From contig SADC01001289.1 of the NCBI GenBank assembly GCA_004194705.1, positions 682,001-746,000 of the forward strand: a stretch of 64,000 bases of DNA. Reading direction: 5' to 3'. Both the position numbers and the translations under genes were made by a program. Numbering within the stretch: the first letter of the stretch is position 1; each line of letters starts with the position of its first letter. Positions 1 through 10,882 of this stretch are shown one piece after another. The stretch is from Ditylenchus dipsaci (lineage: Eukaryota; Nematoda; Chromadorea; Rhabditida; Anguinidae). The notes under the pieces were generated by a model. That model made no database searches. It was given only the letters and a program-made list of their open reading frames with translations, and had not been told where the DNA came from.

Positions 1-924
1 GTAATTGACCATGCTGACTCCGATGGTGTTGTTAGTTTTTTTAGTTTTGGGCAAAAAAGTTGAGATATCGACAATTTTAGGATGCTTGTTTTTGGAGTCT
101 TCATTTTGTCATTGTTTTTACATTTTGCGCTCTATCTTTTTTTTTAATGTTATTAATATACCAACTTTATTATACCAAATTGTAGCTGAGTGTTTGCGCT
201 ATCTAATAGTATATACCGTATTCTCTCTAATAGAACCACATGTGGTTCTATTTTTCAACCCCTCTTGGGGGTGTGGTTCTATTAGAGAGTGTGGTTCTGT
301 TTTTCAACCTTCTGAATATATTCAAGCATTGCAGCATACGCGCATAAATTCTTTATTTCGGACCTGCTTGGGTTTAGGGGGGACGCTTATTTATACTATA
401 CTTTTTATTTATTTTTGTCGCTCATGGCAGTCATGGTTATATCTATATGAATAGTTTAATAAGTAATTTTGTTGATTAAGGTGATTATTGTCACCCCGGC
501 CACCATAATCAACTCGATCAACCTAAAAAATATCCCAATATACCATTGGACAGCTGAAAGTCTGGGCTATCTTTTAATATAAATTTTAGGACGGACACAA
601 TGGAAAAAAAAGAGAACTGAACATTTATAAAATACATTCATTTTTAAGAAAACACATGCTTTACTTTATTATGTCTGCAAAATTTTTTTAGAATACAGCC
701 AGTGGATTGTTATATACTATTAGATAGCGCAAACACTCAGCTACAATTTGGTATAATATAGTTGGTATATTAATAACATTAAAAAAAAGATAGAGCGCAA
801 AATGTAAAAACAATGACAAAATGAGGACTCCAAAAATAAGCATCCTAAAATTGTCGATATCTCAACTTTTTTGCCCAAAACTAAAAAAACTAACAACACC
901 ATCGGAGTCAGCATAGTCGATTAC
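1..924. repeat. Inverted repeat, arms 1-215 and 712-924
   Basis: The first 215 bases are repeated in reverse complement at 712-924 with few differences. The left arm probably starts before the window. The spacer holds a fragment of a palindrome-bearing MITE (214-300) and plain AT-rich sequence. The open frame across 5-454 runs through this repeat and is not a gene. The structure fits a fold-back transposable element. Confidence 0.85.
214..300 (+). mobile_element. Variable-palindrome MITE, truncated copy (private motif ACATGTGG)
   Basis: It begins TACCGTATTCTCTCTAATA and then carries the perfect 18-bp palindrome AGAACCACATGTGGTTCT at 232-249. Two direct copies of its half-site (GTGTGGTTCT) follow at 271-280 and 290-298, separated by ATTAGAGA. 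The right terminal repeat is missing. This is one of at least eleven related copies in the window. Confidence 0.7.
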
Positions 925-1004
925 CCCTATAAATGGTGCTAACTCAAAAAAAATTTTTGGCTATCGGACACCCTTGGTCCACTCTTAAAAAAATCACTCC
1001 TAAA

Positions 1005-1130
1005 TTCTGGCCATGAACTTTGGAATTCTGCCCAGAAACTCAAATTTGGCCATAAAATACTGAATTTCGGCTATAAATTATTGGATTTTGGCTGTGAATT
1101 ATTGGATTTTGGCCATAAACTTTGGGAGTG
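1005..1130. repeat. Degenerate tandem repeat of about 27 bp
   Basis: Four to five imperfect units of the form (t)ATTGGATTTTGGC followed by a variable TATAAA/TGTGAA stretch lie head to tail. No frame is shared with a neighbouring gene. The rest of 925-1370 is AT-rich with nothing else recognisable. Confidence 0.6.
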
Positions 1131-1364
1131 CAACTATGGTTATGACCAGCTTTGGTGTCCTTAACTAGCTGACTTAAGCCGGCTGAGGCCAAAGTCAGCT
1201 ATCAGCCCGCTGAGGCTGACGGCTGAGTTGTAATTTTGGATCCGGATGAGGCTGACGGCGGAAGGTGAGAAAAAAATTTCCAATTTAGCCGGCTTTTGTT
1301 GATTTTTAACTGTTCTGACAATTTTTAAGACTTCAGTCTATGCGAGATATTTACTACAGACGAG

Positions 1365-1600
1365 ACCGGCCCTATCCCTCAATGGGGGGGGGTGCCTTGA
1401 TCCCCCTGTTGTTTATTTATGATTTTTAAGGCTTCAGCCTCAGGCAAAGGTTGGCCAACGTATTTTAGACTCATGATTAGGTTCGTCCTAACATACGCTG
1501 GCCTACTTTTGCCTGAGCCTCAGCTTAAAAAGGGACAAAGTAACAACAACAGGGGTCTAAGGAAAAAAACCCCTTATTGAGGGATAGAGCCGACCTGACC
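1365..1600. mobile_element. Fold-back MITE with CCTTGGTCCCC inner ends
   Basis: Outer ends (CCTATCCCTCAAT and ATTGAGGGATAG) and inner motifs (GCCTTGATCCCCCTGTTG and CAACAGGGGTCTAAGG) are inverted. The middle holds GGCTTCAGCCTCAGGCAA and its complement. Related copies lie at 6,470-6,705 and 22,870-23,060, with half copies at 42,575-42,680 and 54,020-54,100. Confidence 0.7.
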
Positions 1601-2150
1601 TGTTTGTAGTGAATACCCCCTAAAAAACGTCTTCATTCGTGTTTGGCCATACCTTGAATTTTGTCCTACCTCGAAATTATAGTGATTTCTGATCGAATAA
1701 AAGGGCATGTACTTTCGATACCCTTGGAGTATGTGCCCAGAGTATGTTCCACATGGTTTATGCCTCAGGGATAAATACCTCTATAAACAGGGGTGTTCTG
1801 GTGTATTCATACTCCTGTTCATTTACTACCAGATCGGGTATTTACCGCTGAGAGTTCTTATCCCGGATATCGGAGGTATACCCCATTCCTTTACTACCAG
1901 CCATTCAAAAATAGATTTCACAGTGGTGATAAGTCTTATCAGTCTTATATCGAGACCAAAACAGGGTAGAATACCCTGTTTTGGTCACTGTAGCTGGGCA
2001 AAAACAATCTCTATGTGCCTTTTTGATCATCAGTCTTGCTAATAATCATGTTCAAGGTGATTCCCTTCAGGGTTGCAGATGGCTTCGTTGCTTGGGTGGA
2101 GATTCGCACACCCAGATACCTTAGGCATAAAATAAAAAAGCACAAGAAAG
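1600..2150. repeat. Repeat fragments, including one end of the GATGCGCACACCC module
   Basis: The stretch around 1,960-2,150 has TTTTGGTCACTG, CTTTTTGATCA and CGCACACCCAGATACCTTA. These recur at 48,820-49,087, 54,594-55,114, 60,200-60,485 and 61,560-61,780. The 111-codon open frame from 1,707 to 2,042 lies mostly in this repeat and resembles no protein I know. The remaining bases look like unassigned repeat. Confidence 0.5.
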
Positions 2151-2344
2151 GAGACACAACAGGACGCTATTAGAATGTAGGCCTAAGCCAGAATTATTGG
2201 GCGAGGGGTGGTAGGGCCAAATTTGAAAATTCAAATTTCAAATTCAAAGTTTCAAACTCGAATTTCGAAATTTTCTAACCATTTCGCTAACCAAATCGAC
2301 ACTATCTCCGTAACAGTTTTCACACCTCGCCTCTTCCAAATGCC

Positions 2345-2575
2345 GAATTTCCTATAATAAGGCGGCCGGCCGCCTTATTTGTTGAATGCCCAGAAGTCGG
2401 ACAAAGTGGAAGTCGATCTCAAGATTTTTGGGTGAAGATCCAAAATCTAGTAAGTGGAATCAGTAGAGCTCGTGAGTGTTAAAAAAATGCAATGAACAGC
2501 CTTGCGAAAAAAAATTATCTGGGCTGAGATAAGGGTCTTTAAAGTAGAGGGGCCGCCTGATTAGATAACATTCGG
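2345..2575 (+). mobile_element. Variable-palindrome MITE (private palindrome AAGGCGGCC/GGCCGCCTT)
   Basis: A degraded left end (CCGAATTTCCTATAATA) is followed at 2,359-2,376 by a perfect 18-bp palindrome. The family-conserved interior comes next (GTGGAATCAGTAGAGCTCGTG, about 2,454-2,474). Near the right end, GGGGCCGCCTGATTAGAT repeats the private half-site GGCCGCCT. The right terminal repeat is decayed. Confidence 0.75.
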
Positions 2576-2579
2576 CAGT

Positions 2580-3357
2580 CTCTGAAACACTTATCACTTT
2601 GTTAATGCTAAATTTATGTATAATTGATGTTCAATAGACTAGACAAATTCGTTTAATTTATGCAAGAAAAGCAGAATCAAAATAAATTGAATTCTGCGGC
2701 AACAACTCAAAGAATGCATTTGCAAGGACAATGCTCACTAAATTGAGCAATGTGCTCAAATAAGCAGTAAATAAATGGCCATAGAACTAGTGGATCTTGA
2801 ATTGCACTAAATTTTTCAGTTGTTGACTTTATTTTGTTTGTTTAAATCAATTTTTTCCGAATTTACTTAACCTTCATCAGTCGATTGAACTTGACCCCTA
2901 TCTGTCGTTCAGTTTGGGGACCAAAGCAAAAATTTTTTTTCAATATTTCAGAACCAATAATTTTTCGCACAAAAAGTGTAAAAAATTGGACCCTGCTAAT
3001 TAATAATCCAACCGCACCTCCAACCCCCCCCCTCCCCCCTGAAAAGCCACTCGGGAATACTTCCCCCAATAATTTTTCAGGTGCCCCTAAAACCATACTT
3101 TTTTTGAAAAATGCTGAAATTAGTATGGGTTGTTTCTCAGCCCAAGCCTGAGCTCAAGGACTCAGCCTAATTGCTAAGCCTTAAAATTATTAGGGGAGAG
3201 TGGGTTGCGTTCCTGCGAAGCTTTTTTGGGGGGATTAAACCGAGTCTTTTTAATCATTTTTATAAAAAAAAGTATTGGTTTTTAAAATGTAAAAAATGCT
3301 TTAGTCCCGCAAGCGGAATAACTGGTGCAGGTTAAGGACCAAGCCTAAGGGTTGCCA
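2580..3357. other. Intergenic, no gene seen
   Basis: AT-rich sequence. The part around 3,000-3,090 is C-rich (runs of CCCCCCC) next to AATAATTTTTCAGG and its near-inverse, which recurs near 16,190 and looks like a worn repeat end. The overlapping frames on both strands here are low complexity and are not proposed as genes. Confidence 0.5.
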
Positions 3358-3610
3358 TACCGTATTTCCTCTAATAGGCGCACCGGTGCGCTTATTTTCA
3401 ATCTCCGAAAATTGGACAATTTGGAATTCGATCTCGAGATTTTTGGGTGAAAATAAAAAAGCTAAAAAGTGAAATCGGTAGATCTCGTGGGAATTCAGAA
3501 AACGCAATAAACAGCTTTGCAAAATATTGACTCTGTACCGAGATCCAGACCGTTAAAGTTGAGGCGGTGCGCTTATTAGAGCGGGTGCTCCTATTAGAGG
3601 AAATACGGTA
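3358..3610 (+). mobile_element. Variable-palindrome MITE, complete (private palindrome GCGCACC/GGTGCGC)
   Basis: TACCGTATTTCCTCTAATA opens the element and TATTAGAGGAAATACGGTA closes it. The 14-bp palindrome is at 3,378-3,391. The right end carries GGTGCGCTTATTAGAG and then GGGTGCTCCTATTAGAGG, two versions of the same half-site. The interior shares GTGAAATCGGTAGATCTCGTG and the AACAGCTTTGC segment with the other copies. No coding capacity; 253 bp. Confidence 0.9.
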
Positions 3611-4226
3611 TGTCTTTTTAAAGAGGTTTGTCCTTTTCGGAATTTTAAGTCAGAAAATGTAAGAAATTTTTTAAGTCAAAATCTTTTTTTTTCGCTTCAA
3701 AATGGCAATAAGCATTAAAATGCACTTTTTTCTTTTTTTAAAAATTTTGACATGGCAGCCCTAACTAAGCCTAATTGTTAACAAGGGAGCATCAACATTG
3801 GGTCACGCACTTATAACTAAACATGATATACTAAATTGTAGAATTTTTCATGCTGAATTTTCTGGTGTATTCACTTTTTGCGAACCAGAACAAAAATTTT
3901 TGGAAAATCGACATTTAAATAAAGCTACATATCGAGGATATTTCAAAGGCAATTTTCTTTAAACTAGGCCACTTTCGGTTCCCTCAATATTCGAAAAATG
4001 TTCAGTTTTGATCTCATTTGAAAAAGGAGACAATTCTGAGTAAGTTTACTTTTCACAGATTTGACACTTCAAAGTTGGTTCTCAAGATATGCCTAATTCA
4101 AAGTTTAACCTATGACGAATGTCCGAAATATAGTGATTTTTATATTTTTGAAGATACACTGTTTGAGTTTTTTACGGCATCCCTACATATTATATGCCAT
4201 TCCACGCAGAATTGAGCGAGCTTACT

Positions 4227-4475
4227 TACCGTATTTCTTCTAATAGCTCCCCGGGGAAGTTATTTTTCAATCGCCCGAAAATCTAAAAAAAATTGGAGCG
4301 ATCTCGAGATTTTTGTGTTAAAATTTAAAATCTAAAAAGTGGAATCGGTAGAGCTCGTGGGAGTTAAGAAAACGCATAAAACAGCTTCGCCAAAAAAATT
4401 CTGGGTTGAGATATAGGTCCTCAAAGTTAAGGGGGAGTTATTAGAGCAGGGAGAGCTATAAGAGGTAATACGGTA
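4227..4475 (+). mobile_element. Variable-palindrome MITE (private palindrome TCCCC/GGGGA)
   Basis: Ends are TACCGTATTTCTTCTAATA and a TAAGAGGTAATACGGTA variant. The palindrome at 4,248-4,257 is 10 bp with a mismatched extension. The right end has GGGGGAGTTATTAGAG and then GGGAGAGCTATAAGAGG, which echo the private half-site. The interior keeps GTGGAATCGGTAGAGCTCGTG. Confidence 0.85.
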
Positions 4476-4836
4476 TTAATATTATTGTTATCAGAATAGA
4501 TATTTTTGTGAAACGAGTTGTTGGAAATCTATTTATAGCAGATTATTAAAGAACGGAAAACTTTAAGATATATGAATAAAAAAATTGGAATTTAGTCAAC
4601 AATGAGTCATTTTTTCAAACAAAATATTTTTCTTTATAGGAATTTTCGAAAAAAGAATTTGTTAAATCATTTTTACTTTGTAAAGAATTTTCTGTAATTT
4701 TGCAGAAAACGTTGTTTCCTGTTACTGATTTTTGGCAAAAAATTACAGAAAATTCTTTTTTTAAAAGTAAAAATATTTTACCGAATTCTTTTTTAGAATT
4801 CCCGAAAGGAAAAATATTTTGTTTCAAAGAATAATT

Positions 4837-5085
4837 TACCGTATTTCCTCTAATAAGCGCGCATGCGCGCTTATTTTTCAAACCTGAAACCTGAAAAATT
4901 TTGGGTCAATCCCGAAAATTTCGGGTGCTCAACCAAAATCTAAAAAGTGGAATCGGTAGAGCTCGTGGGAGTCAAGAAAATGCATTAAACAGCTTTGGAA
5001 AAATTTCTCTGAGCTGAGGTATATGCCCTCAAAGTAGGGGTGCGCCCTTATACGAGGATTCACGCTTATTAGAGGAAATACGGTA
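4837..5085 (+). mobile_element. Variable-palindrome MITE (private palindrome AAGCGCGCA/TGCGCGCTT)
   Basis: Complete copy with perfect terminal repeats. The 18-bp palindrome at 4,855-4,872 is perfect. The right end has GGGTGCGCCCTTATACGAG and CACGCTTATTAGAGG, decayed matches to the half-site TGCGCGCTT. The interior is the conserved GTGGAATCGGTAGAGCTCGTG type. Confidence 0.9.
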
Positions 5086-5711
5086 TTGTTGGCTGAATTT
5101 AAATTTTTTGTTTTATTTTTATTTCAAGAAATATAATTTTAAAATATTCAATTCTGTCAAATTTTCAATAAAAAAGTAGTTGGGGCGACTTTAACCTGAT
5201 CAAAAATAGGTTATATCATAAAAAATTATGTTTTGAAAAACTTGATTTCCAACAACTCGATTCACAAAAACATCTTTTCTGATAAAAAAAAATACTATTT
5301 AATAAGTGAGCTCGCTCAATTCTGGCAGTGTTAAAGTGTCCAAACATCTTGAGAACCCCTGTATTTCAGACATTCGACATAGGTTAAGCTTTGAATTAGG
5401 CATATCTTGAGAACCAACTTTGAAGTGTCAAATCCGTGAAAAGTAAACTTACTCAGAATTGTCTCCTTTTTCAAATGAGATCAAAACTGAACATTTTTCG
5501 AATATTGAGGGAACCGAAAGTGGCCTAGTTTAAAGAAAATTGCCTTTGAAATATCCTCGATATGTAGCTTTATTTAAATGTCGATTTTCCAAAAATTTTT
5601 GTTCTGGTTTGCAAAAAGTGAATACACCAGAAAATTCAGCATGAAAAATTCTACAATTTAGTATATCATGTTTAGTTGTAAGTGCATGACCCAATGTTGA
5701 TGCTCCCTTGT

Positions 5712-6469
5712 AAGCCTAAAAATTATTGGGGGTTCAATCCAGCTTAAAGTTCGATTTAAGTTCAATTCAGCGCTATTTTTCGCTAGTCCAGTGAATTTGC
5801 GTTTAATTTACGTTACGTAATTAATGTAACAAATTTGTTTATCTTTGCGTATATAGTCTGCAAGATTACTTTATACAATTTTAATAAAAGAAATACTTCG
5901 TACTTTTAGAAAAAATATTTCAAGTCCAAAACGAGCGATTTAGTTTTAGCCGTAGTGTTTTTCTGCATTTTGTTTCCATGTGATATGTTCAGATGCATTG
6001 TTCTCTTGGGAACATCTTTTTATAGCAAAAGGACATCCTATTCTTCCATTTCTAAAAGTTTATCACACAAAAAAGTAAAATGAAAGATTTGAGTTGTTCA
6101 TTTTGTTGCCAACTTAAATTTTTTTTTAAATTTCTCATTCTATTATGACCAGTAATTAATCTTGTTCTGCTTTCTTTTAAAATTATATCCTCATTGTCTT
6201 CAAAACTTTTATCCCATCTTTTCGCCCCTTGGTCACTCTTTGTTGACTGGTCACCTTGCCTATTTTCTTGCAGATCAATTAGAGAATCGATTTTAATGGA
6301 TTTAATTATCCAAGGATTTGGAGAGAAGCTTATTTAAAAAAGAAACTATTGTTGATGAAATTATGTTTTCTTTGACATTATTATTGGAAAATAGCTTAGT
6401 ATGTGCATAAAAAAATATTTTTGTATTAATATTTTTGAAAGTGTGTAAAACTTTTTTTGAGCAAGTATT
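5712..6469. other. Intergenic, no gene seen
   Basis: AT-rich sequence with no long frame, no splice-bounded exon that I can defend and no clear repeat. Confidence 0.5.
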
Positions 6470-6705
6470 AATTATCGGCCCTATTCAGCAAAAGGAGGGT
6501 TTTTGCCTTGGTCCCCCCTGTTGTTTTTTTTCAGGCTTCAGCCTCAGGCAAGAATGGGGGGCCAGTGTATGTTGGGACGGACTCAAACATGAGTCTAAAA
6601 TATGTTTAAATCCTTCCTAACATACGTTGGCCTATCCTTTCCTAATCCTAAAAAGTCCTAAAAACGGCAGGGGGACCAAGGCAGAATACCCATTTTGTTG
6701 GATAA
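6470..6705. mobile_element. Fold-back MITE with CCTTGGTCCCCC inner ends
   Basis: Inverted motifs TTGCCTTGGTCCCCCC (6,503) and GGGGGACCAAGGCAGAAT (6,672) flank a palindromic core containing GGCCAGTGTATGTTGGGA and TCCTAACATACGTTGGCC. Same family as 1,365-1,600. Confidence 0.75.
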
Positions 6706-7257
6706 CGCCAAAATATCTACTCTAGTCATCTCTGAAACACCCACTCCAGTCAGTTTTCCTTGGTTCCCCAAGCTGAATTTTTCAATAATGTTTTTTACTT
6801 TGATTCTAAAACTAAAAGTTCAATAAAAAGCTTGCTAGGCCAAACTAAACCGACTAGTTTGTACATTTGTATATATTGAGACTGCGCTGGGATGGTGTTT
6901 TCGTATTTTACATATTCATAAAACTTCATATGGTAAGCAACATGAAAATTAAACAATAAAACTGCTTCAAATTTTTTCACATAATTTATTCTTTGATGCT
7001 TTGAAAATGTTTTATTATTATTTTTACAGCTGAAATATCAAAGACTAAAACTATTTTTAGCATTTTTTCATTCAAGCAATACATTTATTTGTTGTTAAGA
7101 TTTATGAAGAAACAAAAAAGTTGTGTCTCTTTGTTGCTTTTCTATTACTAATCCTTTTCGGCAGCGATAAAAAGAATTAGTTAACATTTTCATGCTAACA
7201 TCACTCTTTGCATCTCACTTTTGTAGTTGTTTTTTCTACAGAATTATTCAGCTTTAA
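6706..7257. other. Intergenic, no gene seen
   Basis: AT-rich sequence without recognisable coding or repeat structure. Confidence 0.45.
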
Positions 7258-7688
7258 TACGTTCGAGTCTCGATAATCCGGCACCCCATAAAGTTCGTTC
7301 CCACCTTGGGTCCGACACTTTTTTTAATCGATTTTTAAAGTCTTTTGGCAATTAGGTTTCGCCAGTCTCGTCAAAATATCGCAAGGATTCTGTTTTTGCC
7401 GGTCGTTATTTTGGATAGCAAAATGTTTGCCGTGAAGACCCGCAAGTCTCGATAATCCGGCACCCCTTTTCTGAAAAGGTGTGCCGGATTTTTGAGACTT
7501 GCGGGATCTTCATGGTAAAATTGTTACCATCTACAAAACGATCCACGAAATCGGAGTCCTTGTCATTTTTCAGACTACACTGGCGTATCCCATTTGGCAA
7601 AAGAATTTAAAAATCAAGGTAAAAAAGTGTTGGACCAAGGCGGGAACGAACTTTAGAGGTGCCGGATTATCGAGACTCGACTGTAGTA
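7258..7688. mobile_element. pogo/Tigger-like MITE, near-complete palindrome
   Basis: The right terminus reads outward as CTACAGTCGAGTCTCGATAA, and the left repeats GAGTCTCGATAATCCGGCAC. The pattern CAGTC-[GA]A-x-CTCGATA is typical of pogo-type inverted repeats. Inside, GTTCGTTCCCACCTTGGGTC and its complement form long arms shared with elements at 36,672-37,520 and 37,795-37,960. No transposase is present. Confidence 0.8.
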
Positions 7689-7689
7689 G

Positions 7690-8609
7690 GGTTGGCTTCC
7701 CTAGCCCCCCCCTCGCCCCGCAAAAAATCCCAGTCGAAAAAAAAGCTCTCGGATGAGATCATTTCCAGAATGGCAGCCAAGATGGATGCGGATTCTTCGA
7801 GCCAGATCAGTGGCAATATCGTGACTTTGACGACAGAAAGGTGACAAAAGCCTTTAAGTTTCATTCTGGACTACTGTTCAAACATTTTCCCTCACGACGC
7901 TTGGAAATTAATCACGCACCGTCTGCCACTGACCCCATGCCCTCAGCTTGCTAAACCACCCCCCCCCCCCGCACTCTCACGCCACAAAATTGGCCACCTC
8001 TCCCCCGCTTCTCCTCCCCGCAAAATTTTTCGAGCCAAACAACCACCAACCCCCCCCCCCCCCTCCCCCTGAAAAACGGAGGGTTCTATTTAAAATAGAG
8101 ATCGCAAGACTTTTATACATTTTTATCTAAGTATTTAGTTTGTGCTAATCGAAAAAGGTGTGGTGGACAAAAAAAGGAAGGGCAAAGTCTTCAAATGCAC
8201 TCTTTGTTCATTTTAAGGACAAAGATTTTTTGTCTAAAAAAGAAGTGCTCTTTGGCATTTCTGATTTCCTATTTCTTAAAACTGCTTCCTTCAATTGTTG
8301 CTTTATTGATTGAAAAGTGTGAATGCTCCTCTGCTTTTCCATAAAAAGTTATTTATAATTTTCATACATATGTCTGTATGCAGGCTGTTGCCTCACAGCT
8401 TATTATGCTAACTCACATTTTCTTACAACGTGGGTTGAATTAATAAGCCCTTATTAAACCAAAAAATCTGTTGTTTGCATTTTTGCTTTTTTACTATCTT
8501 AAAACTTAAACTTATGAAATAACAAAGGAACTGCCCAGATTGTATAATGTTTACCCCTAAAAATTTCACGCACTTTTAGCATTTTCATGTTCTTCGATGC
8601 ACTAAATAC
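7690..8609. other. Intergenic with C-rich runs
   Basis: C-rich tracts lie at 7,696-7,710, 7,960-7,970 and 8,048-8,066. The open frames over them are low complexity. AT-rich remainder with no gene seen. Confidence 0.5.
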
Positions 8610-8912
8610 TAATTGGCTCTATATGTGTTCTAGGGAAACCCCAAAAAAATATGCCTTGGTCCCCCCTGCTATTTTTTTTGCAAAAAAATTTCTTCTATTC
8701 TTAGAGACTAGTTATAAACACTTTTAACCAGTTTTAAGCAAAAACAATTTTTGATGCAAAATGTGAAAAAAAATTTGCCTTGGCACATTTGTGCCAAAAA
8801 CAACAGGGGGGGGGTGGTGGTCAAGCACTCTTCGAAAATTCTTTGCAGAAATAACAACAGGGTAGGCCAAGGTATACTTTGTTTGGTTTACCCTTAAACA
8901 CATATAGAGCTA
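8610..8912. mobile_element. Fold-back MITE, GGCTCTATATGTGTT ends with CCTTGGTCCCCC inner motif
   Basis: TTGGCTCTATATGTGTT at the left and AACACATATAGAGC at the right are inverted. Just inside lie TATGCCTTGGTCCCCCC and AACAGGGTAGGCCAAGGTAT. Related copies lie at 9,350-9,803 and 13,958-14,366. Confidence 0.75.
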
Positions 8913-9349
8913 ACTAATTTATGCGTATAGTTATCCATAGGATCGACCACAAAATTTTTAATTTTGGATGCCTTGGTGCCCCAAGCAAATTCACGTCAGA
9001 TAGCTCATCCAATAGCTAAAAAATCAGCTCAAGAGAACAAGGCATACGAAAACGAAAATATCTTGGTCAATCCCAGAGATGGCCAGGGATGATACGCATG
9101 ATTTTCGGATTCAGCGCATTGAAAAACATGAAAAATTGATATAAAAAAATACATGAAAATAACGATGGTCCACCCTGATCACCCAAGGCAGAAAGCCGAA
9201 TTTCACCCAAATTTTTTTTCGAAGCATCCTCTTTCCCACGAATTTTTTGCTTCTTGTTAACGTTTTTGCCTTAAAATTGGTAAAATAAACTGGTTTTATA
9301 TGATTTCGGGAGCCTGGCTTGTTTTTCTTCAAAAATAACTCTAAAATAT

Positions 9350-9803
9350 TTTGGCTTTATACGCATTCGCGCCCACCCAAAAAATATGCCTTGGTTCACC
9401 CTGTTGATTTTTTTTTAAATTTTTTTCTTATGTTTTGTCTTTTTAAAACTTTTTTCCTTAAGTGTTCCTAAGTGTTTTACGATGTTATATACTGACAATG
9501 ATAGGCTAATAGTCGATTTTAATGCTTGCGAGGACACTGATTCCTGTAGAATAAAGAATGTCTCTCGCGTATATGATGAATAAATAAATAGTATTTCATA
9601 ACACTTATTGCCCAAAAGCTTTCTTCCATCGAATTTTTTGCATAAATACAAAAAATTAGGGGATAAAAAATTTTGAAAAATAAAATTTTTGACCAAGAGG
9701 GAAGAACAAGGCAAAATTTATTTTAAAAAAAACTTCAAAAAAATTAACAGGGGGACCAAGGCATACTTTTTCGGGATTGGCGCGAATGCGTATAGAGCCG
9801 ATA
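9350..9803. mobile_element. Fold-back MITE, GGCTNTATACGCATTCGCGCC ends
   Basis: GGCTTTATACGCATTCGCG (9,351) pairs with CGCGAATGCGTATAGAGCC (9,781-9,799). Inside are TATGCCTTGGTTCACCCTG and AACAGGGGGACCAAGGCATA. The outer end differs from the 8,610 copy (ACGCATTCGCG in place of ATGTGTT) but is matched between its own two ends. The frames inside are not genes. Confidence 0.8.
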
Positions 9804-10086
9804 TTTTCATATCTTTTAGTTTGCAAGTTTTGAAAAGAATTTGTTTATTTTTGCCTTCTATTGTTGTTTTACAAAGAATAGGAAGCTGGTAAGACCTCCG
9901 AAGACCAGTGCACAATGTGCCTTTTTTTTTTCTGAAAACAGCAGAATTACTAAACATTTTTTTGCTATTCATTGTGTGTGTGCCCTTTTGACCATTGCTT
10001 CAGACTATTTTAAGGCTATTTTCTGTCATCTACCTTTTGTATTGTTAAAATAATTTTTTATATTTTGTAATTTTTAGAATTTTTGA

Positions 10087-10282
10087 ATGTTTCACCAGCA
10101 TTATCAGGCACTACCACGAAAGTTTGATTCTGACCAACATGTTATATTATTGCCTACAGATGGACATGTCCGCAGAATAATTCGTCCAAAAAATTTAAAC
10201 GAAAGGATAAGAAGGTGCAAAAGTGCTGGCGGACCTGCTGCTATTAATGATTTCGCTCAAAAATCTGATACTAACTATGCAG
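10087..10282 (+). CDS. Putative first coding exon of an unrecognised gene
   Basis: An ATG directly after an in-frame TGA opens 65 codons ending at a GTAATA donor (phase 1). A TTTTTAG acceptor lies 11 bases upstream, so the exon may include a short 5' leader. The peptide is mixed and basic (MFHQHYQALPRKFDSDQH at the start, IIRPKNLNERIRRCK in the middle), not low complexity like most frames here. A phase-compatible continuation exists at 12,651-12,711 (ARRQRFQLLPPYFSK) and 12,773-12,906, ending at a GTAAGC donor, but I cannot confirm that chain. It lies upstream of the C3G gene on the same strand and might be an alternative 5' part of it. I see no homology to C3G in this piece. Confidence 0.35.
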
Positions 10283-10329
10283 GTAATATTTTAAAAACAG
10301 CACTTTTAAAAAGAACTTATTGAAATTCG

Positions 10330-10880
10330 ATTAATTCAAAAATTTTGACTTTTATTTACCGTATATTTTCTATTATTCCTATCCTCCCTTGTGCTTAAAA
10401 TCGTGTTTGTGGCATTGCATTTTTGACTCATTTTCATGTAGGCTTCTCCTAATCCAGTTACTACCCATTTTGTATCCAGTGAAATGAGCTACAAAATCAG
10501 TGATAATTTGCGCGAGAGAAGTTTTCAAAAAATGGGTCAAAACACAAAATTGGGACTAAATAAATGAAAAAATTTTGAGTCACACTAATCCATTACGAGT
10601 AATTCACAACAATTCGAATGGTCGGACTCAAAATTGTTTTCATTGAAATAGATCCATTTTTGTAAACCGAATGAAGAAATTTTCATACAGTGTGTGTCCA
10701 CTATCTCAGGCTTTGCGTTGTGGCGTCACATGCTAAAAAATTTGGGAAAAAAACATGAAAACAAAAAATAAAGTCAAAAATTTTAAAGAAAAATAATCAG
10801 AAGAATAGTCAAAAAAAGTATGCATGCTCGTAGTGGTATTCAAACCATTCGGACTCTAAAATGTACCACCCTTTAAAAAA
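10330..10880. repeat. Worn repeat containing CATTTTGTA/CTACAAAAT hairpin
   Basis: Around 10,410-10,560, CCATTTTGTATCCAG and GAGCTACAAAATCAG are inverted as in the mariner-like elements at 20,642-20,876 and 51,600-51,740. Ends are not recognisable. No gene seen. Confidence 0.4.
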
Positions 10881-10882
10881 AT

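Larger units (their letters stand above)
3781..5711. mobile_element. 1.9-kb fold-back element with two nested MITEs
   Basis: Long inverted arms start ACAAGGGAGCATCAACATTG at 3,781 and end with its complement at 5,711. They match over about 380 bp each (to about 4,160 and from about 5,340), and a second inner pair lies at 4,475-4,530 and 5,245-5,303. Two variable-palindrome MITEs sit inside (4,227-4,475 and 4,837-5,085), so it was invaded after it formed or grew by nesting. A further hairpin lies at 4,640-4,830. No transposase is visible. Confidence 0.85.

Noticed and set aside
5..454. 149-codon hydrophobic frame at the window start
   Set aside because: It runs through an inverted-repeat arm and into a MITE palindrome. 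The composition follows from T-rich DNA.
1707..2042. 111-codon frame
   Set aside because: Much of it lies in a dispersed repeat module that recurs near 60.2 kb, and the peptide resembles no family.
7948..8130. Proline-rich frame over C runs
   Set aside because: Low-complexity C tracts give proline codons. There is no splice or start context.
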